Part shown: positions 1 through 12,200 of the stretch, in pieces
Numbering within the stretch: the stretch's first letter is position 1
How the letters are laid out: each line of letters begins with the position of its first letter
Source: Lumnitzera littorea
Lineage: Eukaryota > Streptophyta > Magnoliopsida > Myrtales > Combretaceae
Assembly (NCBI GenBank): GCA_024138015.1
Contig: JAMXBB010000011.1
Span: 68,721,885 to 68,785,884 of the forward strand
Direction: 5' to 3'
DNA: 64,000 bases
Made by a program: the position numbers and the translations under genes
Notes under the pieces: model-generated
The model's database searches: none
What the model was told of the DNA's origin: nothing
Seen by the model: only the letters and a program-made list of their open reading frames with translations

Positions 1-2289
1 TGAAAAAGAGAGAGTTAGAGTTTTTTTTTTCGAAATTTAGGAAAAAATTGTGCAATTAAGATTTTTAGACCAAACCCATGACCCATGGTTAATTGGAACT
101 GAATCGCCGCCACCAACACACTTTACCACCATCACCTAGGCTGACCGACAACCTTAGGACCACCAATGGTGGTCGGAAGTCCAATAGCCTAATGAGTCCA
201 ATTTCAACCTAATTTTATTTAATTTATTAAAATTATTAGTTTTATTTAGAAAATTATGAAATTTAGTCTTCTAATGTTTTTATATATGTAGATTTAAGGA
301 AAAATATTGGTTTGATTTAATTATATTTGAAAATACATAGTGCTTAAGAAATCATATAAACTCGAGCATATTTTGGTTTAGAAATAAATAGTCTTAGGAG
401 TGTAATTTTAAGTTTAAAATTTTTGTATAGACTACTTAAAGAGTTTAGAACAATATTATGAAGCTCTTTTTTAGAAATGAATTTTTGAAAATTTTAAGTA
501 ATTTTTAGGCCTTTAAAATATATATATAATTACTGATTTTTGGGTTAATTAATGGTTAATTGAATAATTATTGATTTAGTGTATAATTAGCTATTTTAAG
601 ATGTTCATATTGGATGTGGTATGATAATTGTAGCACTTGGAGTATTAGATGCAATTATCATGAGTATTATGTAGTAAATATATGTAATTTTAGTAATATG
701 TGGAATTGAAATTATAATAAAAAGAAAATGCTAGGATAAAAATTATAATATAATAATAGAATTATGTAATAAATCTAGTAAGAAACTTAAATTAGGGTAA
801 TTATATGAAAAATATAAATTTTCTTACATCGGGAGTAAATTCGGTAATTAAATTAGGATTATAATGTATTGCATAGATTAGAATACTAGCTAAGGACTAA
901 AAGCGATATTTAGGATACCCGAAAAATAATGTGATTAATTTCACATTATGAGTTAGAATGAGTTCTTAAGGTTCACATATAATACTGTAATCGAAAATTG
1001 AACTAGAACTTACATCATAAACGGATTTGAAAACCAAATCAGAACCTAACCTAAATTAAGAATAATTGTAAAATACTTAAAAACCCGAATAATTAGGTAT
1101 AATAAAATCATAAACTGAAGATAACAATAAGAATTTCAAAACAAAACATGGATATGGTAGTTATATGGAAACTGAAACAACATTTGTATTATAGGGATTA
1201 TCAACGATGGTTGTGTGAATCGCATATTGAGTGAGTAAACGGAAAGTCCAGATAAGTTGGGATTAATATGTTACTATATTTCAGAGTATTAATTTGTAGT
1301 ACTTGGAGCCTTGAAATCGTATTTGGTTATGTTTACTAGACAGTTAACTAAGCATATGTTTATATGTGCTTATTTCTGAATTTAATGGTATGATTTTGGT
1401 TTACTACTCTAGGTTGTATTTATGTGATTTGTTGAAATGTTTAAATACTTTGAATTAGATCTAATTAAATACATAACTTATAATTCTAAATCAGACCTAT
1501 ATAGCAACCCATTAGGAGAAACATTAGGGTAATCCGACTAAATATCGACCCTTTTGAAAGGAATAGTATTGGATAGTATAATGGGTCCCTTCTTCATTCT
1601 TAGTTGAATTAAGTGACAAGTGAGGAGATCGCGGCCAAGGTGAAGTCAATGGTTCAAAGGTAGTTGCAAGAAGAGCGGTGTCTCCATTGTATAAGCCTAG
1701 GTTTGGTTATGAGCTGTTGCATATAAATGGAAACTTTTCAACTCAAATTAGAACAGGTGTAATTTCTCTAATCTCATGACGGACTGGATAACCTCATGCG
1801 ATGGTATTTGCTTATACATGTATTACATTATAGTTTTAAGTCTCTGTCCCAAATTACCGAGCAGTTGGTTCTTACATCCCTATAGATGTTGTTGCAGGTG
1901 TTAGCTAAAAAGCGGTCATATAACTACCCTAAAGCTAGCAATTACTGGATCTTACGGAGTGAGGATATAAAACCGAGGATCAAAAACACTCTTAAGTTTA
2001 TATTTTATCTTTAAAGCTTTTAGTATTAATTTATGTATTACTCAAGTAAATTATGATTAGGCTACTAAATCTTATAAACAAACTCAAATTATTTAATGTA
2101 AATATGTATTTTTTTAATAATTACATAGTTAAATAACATATTTAATTTACGAACTGTTTACTTCAAAGTAGGTTTGTTGTGGACACTTTGTATAAATTAG
2201 GTCTAAGATAGCGATTGTAATATTAGCTTCTATCCTAGAATGGTTTGCACAATAAAACTGTTATGATTCTGCCGCTTCAGGGCGTGACA
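1..2289 (+). repeat. Partial LTR of the Tekay-type family, + sense, cut by window start
   Basis: The right end reads GGCGTGACA at 2281-2289, the reverse complement of the TGTCACGCC end that opens the LTRs at 3702 and 63751. Reverse-complemented, the last 130 bases follow the same order of motifs as those LTRs: the cytosine-rich opening, a run near GTAAACC, then a segment near CTTTGAAGTAAACAG like that at 38060. GGTGG/CCACC-rich sequence near 110-175 corresponds to the G-rich block close to the other end of the family LTRs. This copy is inverted relative to all others in the window. No tRNA primer site follows 2289, so it is a solo LTR or a 3' LTR. The left end and the left target duplication lie outside the window. 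Confidence 0.75.
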
Positions 2290-3565
2290 ATAACAATAAT
2301 AGTTGCTAGTCCAAATGAGCATTCTGTGAAAGAATTAAGATTAGAAGAAGTGTTCTCTTATGTAGCTTGTATTGCGATATGAAGCATTAAGAGAAGTTCG
2401 TATTTGTTGCAGTTACAGATACGGTGTTCTCCTCTCAACTTGAATTACTCAATCATATCAAGGTCTAAGCTTTAATCTTGAGATCTTCCCTCATTTATCA
2501 TTCTATTCAAGAACTTCTCGTCCATGGTGGAGTTACCATATAATGTATGGGGCTTGTTATTGATGATCAATCGTGTGTGATGCACAAGTAGTTGATCTTA
2601 GAAAAGTCTTAATGCGATAACACCTAGAATGATGATCTTAAAGAGAGATGTAGGAGGAGGAACAAACAAGTTTAATGTCTTATGACACATGTATGCAATA
2701 GTTGATTGAATATGATGATCTGATGTATTCATGATTCGTTCTTGATAATTTTGGTGTTTGATCTTCTATAGAGTCATTTCAACAAAGTAACAATGTTTTT
2801 CCAAAGCTTACTAATGCTTCAAATATTCTAAATGAGAGGAGGAAGCTCCTTTACATAGATTTTAGCCTTTGATCTCAACTAATGGATAAGCTAAGATGGA
2901 TAGACTAGATGAGTCATTAATGAGAGCCGTTGGATTAATTCTTGGTCATCAACGGTTTAGATTGAAGCCTCTAATTCTTAGGTAATGGATAGGCCTTAAA
3001 CTTAGGCTTGGGCTAAGTCAGGCTTACTAGCTTACAAAATGAGTCCTTAAGCTCATAAAATAAGCGAAAGGCTTATTTAAACCTTCTAAAAGGCCTGTGA
3101 AAGCCAAATAAGGTCTAAATGGACTTAAAAAGACCTTTTTTTGAGTTTATTTTTCATGCACAAGATAACTAAGTAAGGCCAAGAGTATAAAAACCGATTC
3201 AACAATCCTTGTTCCAAGCTCATTAGGCTAGATCTCTCTAAGAAATCCTTAATTAGGCCTAATTTCCTAGACCCTACCACTGACCTATAAATTGATCCAT
3301 AACATTAAATTAGGCTAAAAACCTAATTACCAAAATAAACCTCTACAAAGTCATATTAACTATTGAATTAATCATCCTCGATTTCTTTTGTTATTTAGTG
3401 TATCATGTCTAAATAGCAATTCATCCATATCCTTTTTATTTCCTATACATATATACTAAAACCCATAAAATTCCTTTCATTATTTAATTTGAACCTTAAG
3501 TCCTAATCAATTCATTGGAAGGACATTAACCTAATTCGATTCATTGAATTTAATCTTTATTTAGA
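2290..3565. other. Gene-free interval, possibly remains of a copia 5' LTR/leader
   Basis: No coding sequence is visible. A TATA-like TATAAAAACC at 3186-3195 lies about 380 bases before the copia gag fragment at 3566. Together with many short AGGCTTA/TAGGCCT-type words, this would fit a decayed copia LTR and leader in + sense. I could not find matching LTR ends, so this is only an inference from position. Confidence 0.3.
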
Positions 3566-6500
3566 TGAATACTTAAGAAGTTTGAAGGTTCCATGAATTT
3601 TGGGATTTAGTAAGTGCAAATGCAAGGGGTCCATGAGCAATCTAACTTATAGAAGGCATTAGACTAATAGTTGGAGTTCATGAAAGATGACGAGTTGGTA
3701 GTGTCACGCCCCGAACAAGAAGAGTCATAACAGTCCCGCCGTGTAAACTAATCTAAGATAAAAGCTGACCTCACAGCTGCTATCGTAGACGCATTTTACA
3801 CAAGGCGTACAACTCAACCAGCTTGAAATGTCTGTTCTGACATCTGTTAATATCCAAACCTGAAGTAAAGCTTTTACAAAATACTTGTTCTATATAATCT
3901 GTTGTTTAGTACTACAACAGTAATTATACAAACATTTCACGTCCAAGGGTAAAGATTACAATCAGAGTCTTTTAAAAACCACAGGTTATACGATTTATAT
4001 ACAATAAGTTAGAAAACTAGTGGGCTCCCAGGGAATTCCCATTTAGTTTTCTTCAAAACTTGAAGACAGAACAAAAGCTCAGGTTCAGTTAAATTCCTTG
4101 ATCCTCACTTTCCCACACAGCAGCACACTAACCTGAGAACGGTGGTACCTGAACATCTTTGCCTTTACTCAGCACCTGCAAAAGAGTCTGTAGGGGTGTG
4201 AGCACAACTAGCTCAGTAAGTGGGGCAGAGTCAGAAGAGTACTATACAATCACAAATAAGGTTAATAATTATGATGAAATGCAATGCAATCACTCAAATG
4301 AAAACATCGCACAGTGTTAACCGGTCTACTGTGAGGTTAGAGAAATTTCATCCGCTCCAACCCGGATTGAGGAGTTTCATCGCGACTCAAGTTAGACCAA
4401 ACCCGGGCTTATGCAATGGAGAACACCCCCCTCCCAAAACCGCCTTCGAACTGCAGCCCCCGACCTTGCCGCGACCTCTTTGCCTATCACTTAGTTCGAC
4501 TAAGGATGGGGAAAGGACCATTTCAGCTATCCTCATCGAAGGAAGTCGGTGTTTAGCTTAACACTCTTAATCGTTTCCCCTAACGGGTGATTATGCATGA
4601 CCAATTACACTTTAGTCGAATAATCATTAGTGATAATCAGGGGTGACCAATAAGTTCACACAATATAGAATCCATGTAAATATGTAGAACAGCACACCAA
4701 AGAGTCGAACTCCTGTCACAACAGAGTATCATTCACACACATAACATGCGCATAATCATCTAACTACAAACACAACCAGAAGTACTCTTGGGTCTCCGGA
4801 TACTTTTAAATAGTACCCAAACAGCGGCGAAGCTACCATCCCAACTTATTTGTTCAAATGTTCGCTATTTCTGACTTGAATTGTCAGCCGTCTTTGGAAG
4901 GTCCTAATTATACAAAAAGTCTAAATTTAGTTTTCGTAATAATTACGAAAACATTAGGGTTTAATCTAAAATGGTTATATATATATATATTATTTCCATA
5001 ATATGCAGTCATGTTATTACTATATATTGAATTAAATTATTAATTATTGACATTGTACATCATATATACTATTACGTATTATATATCGTTTTGATCATAT
5101 CAAAACGTACTTTTTATTTATTAATTCATGTTTTGATTCCGGTAAAGTTACCGAAATGTGTATATTCTTGAATATGTTATAGATATAAGATAAATTGCTT
5201 AAGGTTATCCGATTTCAACAAAACTAGTGTCATTGAGTTCGTATAGACTTAACTACACATCTTATGAGTCCTGTTCCTAGAGATGGATTTTAACGGGTAG
5301 TTTGAATTTTTAATACAATTGTACATAATTATATAAAAACGATCGTATTATGCGAAATTTACAGTTTTAAATTATATTTTATCCAATTTGTCCTTATATT
5401 GTAATAATATAAGTATTATTCAATTTTAATACACCTAAAGTACATCCCGATCAGAAAATATTAATAATTATAATAAAAATCTCTATTTAACCCAATTCGA
5501 TCAGCAATCCTAAATATAGTTTTTATTTAACTATTTAACTCATTTTAGTCTATTAATATTACAAATACACCCCGACTTGTAATTTAAGCTATTTTACTTA
5601 ATAAATTTGTAATAAATAGTTCGGATTACCCAATAATTCCCCGAAAATTTCTATGAACTTCCAAAAATATAGGGAATTCAATTATCACTTGGTTTCAAGT
5701 TTTCGATCTATTGCCTATATTTTCGTATTGACGATTTTACCCCTAAATTTGATAAATTAACCAATTATAATTCTTTTAGCATCCAATTAATTTCAATCTG
5801 ACTCAATACCATTATTATTTATTATAGATTAGTACATGTCCATTTCATCAATTAATTTTATAGTTTCCTATTAAATTCATAATTTTAGCCTATTTTCGAA
5901 CCAATTTCAGGCCTAAAAATTCAATAAATATTAAAATTATTCAAATAAAAATTTGGGCTACGTAGTAATTACCCATATATCATACACATCTTACACAAAA
6001 ATTTTCAGCTAGAAACAACATCATATAGTGCATTTATTTCACTAATATATATTCGGATGAATTACAGATTTCTTAATAAAGTATATTAAATATTACGAAT
6101 TTTTCAAAAATAAAAATATCACATGAAAGCATGTCTAAAATAACCTAAGTGTAATTTTTTTCATAATTTTCTGGGCGGATTTACTATTTTTTAGAAATTA
6201 TTGAAAAACAGGGCAGAAATTTGACCTTGGTGTTCTTGAGTGCTCCGGTGGCCGGCGGCGGCTGGGCGGTTGTCAGAACGCCTAGATGCTGGGGGTACTC
6301 CTTAGTGGTGGAGTGGCGTAACAGCAGATCAAAGGGAACCCTAAGAACTAGCCTTGCTCGGTGATTGTTCTGTTTTTTTTTTTTCTACGATTTTTTCTTG
6401 ATTTTTCTTTCTATTGTTTTTGGTTCCAAACTGTCAAATGTTGTTATTCTGTTGCTGGGATAATTTTTATAGAGCTCTTTCACCGCCTATGATTTTTCTT

Positions 6501-7480
6501 TATTTTTTTCTTTTGTTTTTTCCTATTTTAGCTAAGCATGTGGTGTCTTAATGTGATAAATTTGCTTTTTGAATCAGTAATGCAAGTTCCTATTCTCCTG
6601 CCACGCCTCCTTCCAACAATCTCAATGTTATTTAATTAATTTTTCTTTTTCTTTTATTAAATAATTACTTAAATATAGATATTATATGTTAGAATTAATT
6701 ATTTTAATTAATATACAAGGTTATATCCTATGTAATAACATGTGAAATATATAACTTTACTCATATAATTAAGTTTCTAGCATATCTTTTATTTTTAGGA
6801 TACATTCTAAGGTTAATTTCATGAATTCAACACAATATATATATAATTACTCAATTTTAAGTTAATTTACGAGTATAATTATTATTTGTACCGAGTATAC
6901 TAAAAAATTACGTGTATTTTTTTATAGTAAATTATACTACATTATCTCATTTTATAGCTCAATTAACTTATCTCTAAGTTCTCATTGCAATCTAAGTTCA
7001 ATTTTAGGAGTTTTGAACATTTTAGGACTTTAGTAAATACTCCAATTTCTAAGGGCAAAATTGGGATTTCGGATCATTATTACTAAAATCTAACTTCACT
7101 GTAATATCTCAACTAACTTTTTCATTCTAGTTGCAAAGTTTGGGCTCAATTGGATAAGTTACCCTAAAAGACCTAAATCTGAGCTCGGTTATCCTAAACT
7201 CAATTTTGGAAGCTTACAGGTAGAACTTGATGAAAATGACTTTAAGGTGATCCATCTAAGGTTGATGAATAATCTCTTGCATGAGGCATTAGTAGAGAAG
7301 ATAAATACAAGATCATTGAAGAAATTAGAGGAGCACTCTAAGTCTTTGTTGATTTATTAGTATTCAACAAAACATTACATTCACTCCAAATGAATAACGA
7401 GTCATTGATAAAACAACATATTGATAGGAATTTTTGGGATAGAGCCTTAAGCTTAAATCAATTGGTCTAAGACTTAAAGA
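3566..7480 (+). pseudogene. Copia-type gag fragment, split by a solo LTR
   Basis: This is the N-terminal part of a Ty1/copia Gag polyprotein, the nucleocapsid precursor. Reading from about 3578 gives KFEGSMNFGI, then VQMQGV and ALD, the standard opening of plant copia Gag. It continues to LEFMKDDELV at 3701. Reading resumes in the same frame immediately after the inserted LTR at 7219 as ELDENDFKVIHLRLMNN, EALVEKI and KKLEEHSKSL. In-frame stops fall where the family has tryptophan, glutamine or lysine codons, and a frameshift follows near 7360, after which only scattered similarity (MNNESLIKQHID) remains. The rest of the element is not recognisable. The match to plant copia Gag is from memory of the family pattern and would need a profile search. 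Confidence 0.75.
3702..7218 (-). mobile_element. Solo LTR, Tekay-type family, 3517 bp, TSD GGTAG
   Basis: The unit opens TGTCACGCCCCGAAC at 3702 and closes AGCTTACA at 7218, giving TG...CA ends. The five bases before it (3697-3701) and after it (7219-7223) are both GGTAG, a perfect gypsy-type target duplication. Removing the unit plus one duplication restores a continuous copia gag reading frame. There is no internal region, so this is a solo LTR left by LTR-LTR recombination. A TATA-like box on the minus strand near 6465-6475 (read from the plus strand as TTTTTATAGAG) gives the transcriptional sense as minus. An ORF-like block at 4220-4561 also occurs in the LTR at 37940. The first 250 bases closely match the LTR at 63751. 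Confidence 0.93.
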
Positions 7481-7559
7481 TAAGCTTCAATAGCCCTAGT
7501 CAAAGTAGATATGAAGGCACTCGTATTTAGGGTAAATCTTTGATAAAGACATACTTTAG

Positions 7560-7740
7560 CTTTTAGAAGATACATATCTACTTAATTAGATACATTTGCC
7601 TACTTAAAAGATTCAACTTCATGTATGATAGTAGGAATCTTTCCTAAAATATCTTGGCCTTATCCACTATAAATAAGGGACGATAGCCCTAAGTAAAGGG
7701 ATTCTCTTTCTCTCTCCTTTTTGCTTCACTTTTCATCACT
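7560..7740 (+). promoter_or_regulatory. Possible retroelement LTR promoter remnant
   Basis: A TATA-like ACTATAAATAAGGG at 7667-7680 is followed by GGGATTCTCTTTCTCTCTCC, a pyrimidine-rich segment of the sort found downstream of the TATA box in plant LTRs. The layout suggests the U3/R region of a decayed LTR, perhaps the 3' LTR belonging to the copia gag fragment upstream. No LTR ends or partner copy were found. Confidence 0.3.
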
Positions 7741-7748
7741 TAAATAGC

Positions 7749-8158
7749 ATTTGGTTGTTAGAATTGAATAAGAGGAGAATTAGACAACATTGTATAATAA
7801 GAATAGAACAGTATAACCTTATTGTACGATGTTTGGTATACGTAATGTTGGATACAAATTTTCATGATTGAAAAATTAAAAAAATAAACTAGAAATTTTA
7901 ATTATACATGGTAAAAATTATAATAAAGTTCAATATTGTGATTGAGAATTTAGTTCGGGGTTATTTTTTATTTAAAAATATATTTATTTTATATTATATG
8001 AAATAAATTTTTATAAAATCAAATATACGATTCAAATTTTTTAGTTTTTGTCCAATATTGTATAACTTTTTTGTCTAATATCGTAGAGATTTATGCAAAT
8101 CAAATAAAGGACAAAAAGTTTTATTAAGTTTAGTGCCATGAAATTATAACAACCAAAT
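7749..8158. mobile_element. MITE candidate with 17-bp inverted ends
   Basis: The left end ATTTGGTTGTTAGAATT at 7749 and the reverse complement of the right end, ATTTGGTTGTTATAATT ending at 8158, differ at one base in 17. The interior is about 410 bp, AT-rich and has no coding capacity. It holds further short mirrored words (TTGTATAATA and TATTGTATAA). No convincing target duplication flanks it, so the transposon superfamily cannot be named and the ends may be slightly off. Confidence 0.45.
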
Positions 8159-9279
8159 AATACTCCATGCTAACTTAGGCATTGAAGTGGTTGCACTCGA
8201 GCACCCTTTGATAACGCCCTTCAGTACCACCCAATAACCATCTTCTATTTTGCAGGTGATCGCACAATAGAGCAAAGAACGCAATCAACACAACATATTT
8301 GCCATTTCATGTCTTTCATTGATGATTTAAAAATCCTTGATATTAAGGTTGAGCCTAAAGGCTAGGTATTGATATTAAGGTATGGGATAAAAGTACTTAA
8401 GTGCCATATTTTTAGAAATTTTGTTTTTTGTAACGGGAATTCTTGATTTTAACAACTTGATTTTGTAGCATATAAATTAAACTCTCGAGTTTGAATTCTT
8501 ATGAATCTTTTGGTTTAACTCAGCTATGAATTTTGATCCTTTTCGTTCTTGGTTTTGGATGCTTGAATTTCTTGGTTTTGAGCCTTTAGCACCATTCTCT
8601 TATTTAGGATGTTAGTACTAGTACATGCCATGTGCATTAACATGGTACATGTCACATGCATAAGTATTTAATGATACAATAATTTATTAGAAGTGTATTT
8701 GCATGTGTTTGTATTATTATTTGTTATATGCTTATTTAGATTGAATATGAGTTGAGGAGTTAGTTTGTTTAATCTCATATTACAAGGATCAAAATTAAAG
8801 AAAGTTTGAGGTATGGGATGGGGAAATGAGTGTGATTAGTTGCATGCTTTTGGTTCAAAGGTTTTGATGCAACTATGGAGAAGGCTTCGTGTTCTATTAT
8901 GTGAAACATAAACTAGATGTATAAGTATAAGATATGAACTTAAAAAAAGTATATTTTGACACTTAAATTAATGTTACACTATACGTTTTTGTTATTTATT
9001 AAGTATTGTTAATATTTCATGGAATTTAGTTACTTTCTTAGATCCAAATAAACCTTATCCCCAATTTAGAGATGTCAAAATGATACCTTCTCCTAAGTAC
9101 TGAAGTCTTAGTATAGGTTAAGCAAAGTTCTTGGGAAGTAGGATGTTTCTCTTTTAACCAACGGATTGAAAGACTTTTATACCATTTAATATCACATGGT
9201 TCAAATGACAATCCAAATTATGTAAATAATAAGTAGTTGAAAAGAAAAAAAAACAATTAATAAATATGTATCCTCTTCT
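8159..9279. other. AT-rich interval without recognisable gene
   Basis: No ORF, RNA gene or repeat end is supported here. It lies on the 3' side of the minus-strand copia pol remnant and might hold that element's decayed 3' LTR, but I cannot show paired ends. Confidence 0.4.
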
Positions 9280-12200
9280 ATTAACCAAATGCATCAAAGA
9301 AATTTGTCATATTGCATAAGTGATATGAATCTAAGGAAAAACTTCAAGTGGTAAACCTTCGATAAGATCTTGATCGTAAAATCCCCTTCCTTCTCAAAGC
9401 CTTCACAACTAGATACTTATTTATATCTTAGAAAAACAATGTAATGTTGTTGGCATTATCCAACATTAGCCTTAAAATAAAATTCACTATCGATATTTTG
9501 TGTTATAACTTCCAATATACAACAAACTCAACCTACATAGTGGCAGAAGTAAGACTCTACTTTACACTCTTTACCAAAATAGTGCCTCTAACTAACTTAA
9601 AGATTTAAAAGTAGATCTTATGCCATTTAAGCACGATAAAAAATGAAAATCAAAATAACAACTATACCATAATTATATATCAGTTTGTTTATACATAAAC
9701 ATGTGATTTTACATCTTCTTCTAAGTACCTTGCAAACTCTTATGGATGTTGTCCAATGATTTGAACCAAGATTAGAATAATATATGTTTAAAATATTTAC
9801 TAGAAAATTTAAAACTACGTCTAACACAATTGTACAAGTATAATAAGCTACCAAGAATTTTAGCATGAAGCATATCCTTAATAAACTTTCTCTCTAATCA
9901 CTCTTGGGATGATGACTCGTCTATATAGATGTAATAATGAGTTTGAAACCTTCCTTCTCAAATCTCTTGAGTATATGACTAAGCTATGATCTTTGAAGAG
10001 TCCTAAAAGCTTAATGAAATTTATCCTCATATATCTCAATCTCCAGAACAGATGCTTTAATAAGATTGTCCATATTGAAAAGTCATAATAGCATTTCTTT
10101 GGTCTCTTACAACATGTCTAAATCTTTAGTTTGAGGAAGATATCATCAATATGTAAAACCATAAATATCACGACCCGAATAGTATCATTGTCATAGTAAA
10201 TCACCATATACTGTACAAAGATCTATAATCAACCCCTTCATTGATCATAGGCCTTCCTACGACACATAAGGCTACTTTTACTCAATGTTACTATTGGGTA
10301 TATAGATAAGTAATTTCAGGCATATTAACTGAATTTACTAACTAACTTCTTAAATTAACAAAAATAAGGCATGGAACTTAGAATTCCATGACAAAATATT
10401 ACAGTACATCAAAAGTCCATCAAAGTCTATCATAATTCTGTTTATTTACAAAAATTTAGCTACTAAAAGATGTAAACAACTATTGACCATACTATAAACT
10501 TCTTTCTTCACTCTCTTAATCACATAGCCCAGTCCTTGCACAAGACTCACCTTACACAATTCTTAGCCTGAATAAACAAAGAGATGGTCCTACATTAAAA
10601 GAAATCTATTAAGGTATAAGTTTATGCTTAGTGAGTTAATCCTCTTGTTATACCACTTAACAATTTTATTAAATGTACAAACATATAAATGTATGAACAC
10701 TTCAAATACTAAACAATACATGTAGAGACATAGAAACCACATGAAACTTAGAATGCACGCTATATAGTAGGGGTTGGAGATAATTAATCGACACAAATCA
10801 TCAACCGAGTCCTAGCACCTAGGTTTTTATTCAACATGCTCGAAACAACTCAAACATATACATAATATAAACAACTTTACTTTTCATATGGAAAATACAC
10901 TTTCCTTTTCAAAAAAAATTTTAAGTTAAAATTCTTAGGTCTAGCAGTGTAATGGCCTCCATAATCCACATCATACGCCCTAAACGGAAGTCATAAGATA
11001 CAGTCCTTTGTTAATGGTTAGCATTCTCTGGCGCCTAATAAGCCTAATAGTTAGAACAAAGACTCAATAATACATAAATAGCATAAGCGTTGCTTAATCT
11101 TAGCAGGAAGCCCCCCTCCTGTGAATCCTTTTACATCTTCCGCATGAAGTGACAATCGGTATAACTATAATGCAAATATGAAAAATGCATGATTCATTGA
11201 ATTCCTTAATCGAATAATTATTTAATTTAATTTTCATTGTGATCAAATAATTTCATTTCATACAATTATGCATAACTATCATCACAAATAATTCCAATTA
11301 TTATTTGATTAGCAAATCATGGAATTCAATCATAAATCATACACATGCATTTCCCATATCCCACAAGTATTTAAGTTCATCATATAAATTTAAGTGTATC
11401 TGTATTATAAACAATACCAAGCATGAGTTCATTGGGAAATCACACACTCAGCCATAGCTAATCAATCGTAATAGTCTAGGGGTAAGTCGTCTCCAACAGT
11501 AGGGTCTCTTGAACATCGCAAATATGATATTATAAGAAATTGAAATAAAATTAGAAGGCCATCTTAAAATCTTTTAAGTTACATTTTTAACTTAATTTTC
11601 GTATTCTTCTAGGTTGTACTTAAAATTTCAATCGCTTATAACTTTCTCGTTTTTAATCTAATTTTTATGATCTTATAGTTGATTTCCATCATTTTTGAGC
11701 GTATTTTAACATAGTGTGGTTATATTTTTTAGAGGAGACCCACAATTTTGGTCATGGACCAGAATAGTATTGGTCTTCAAGGTTTGGTGCTCTTTTGGGC
11801 TTAGTTTGGTTGTTGAGCTTTTTGTTATCTTAGGAATTCTTTTGGGCTTGGGCTTAGGACTTTATTCTAAGCTTAAAACACCTTTCAAGATCAGATTTCT
11901 ATCCTTCTCTCATGACCTTAGTGCTCTCAAGATTTTCTTGGACTCTTAAGTAGGCTTACGTGGTCAACTGAGTTTGTTTTTTGTTCAACCTAAAGTTATT
12001 GGCTTTGTTGGCCTGGATAAGTTTTGTATGGGCTCCTTATGGGCTTCAAAACATCTTTTCTTGATCAATTAAAGTGCTGGTTAGAATTTTCTTGACGGTC
12101 CAATTAAAAGTTCCGAGTTGGTTTTGAATGTTTTTGGGCTCAGTTTTGAGTTTTAGGCTTTAAACACTTATTATATTTGTTTTGATTGGTCTTTTTACTT

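Noticed and set aside
4220..4561. 113-codon ORF as a host gene
   Set aside because: It lies within a solo LTR and recurs in other copies of the LTR family; listed as a finding about the LTR instead of as a gene.
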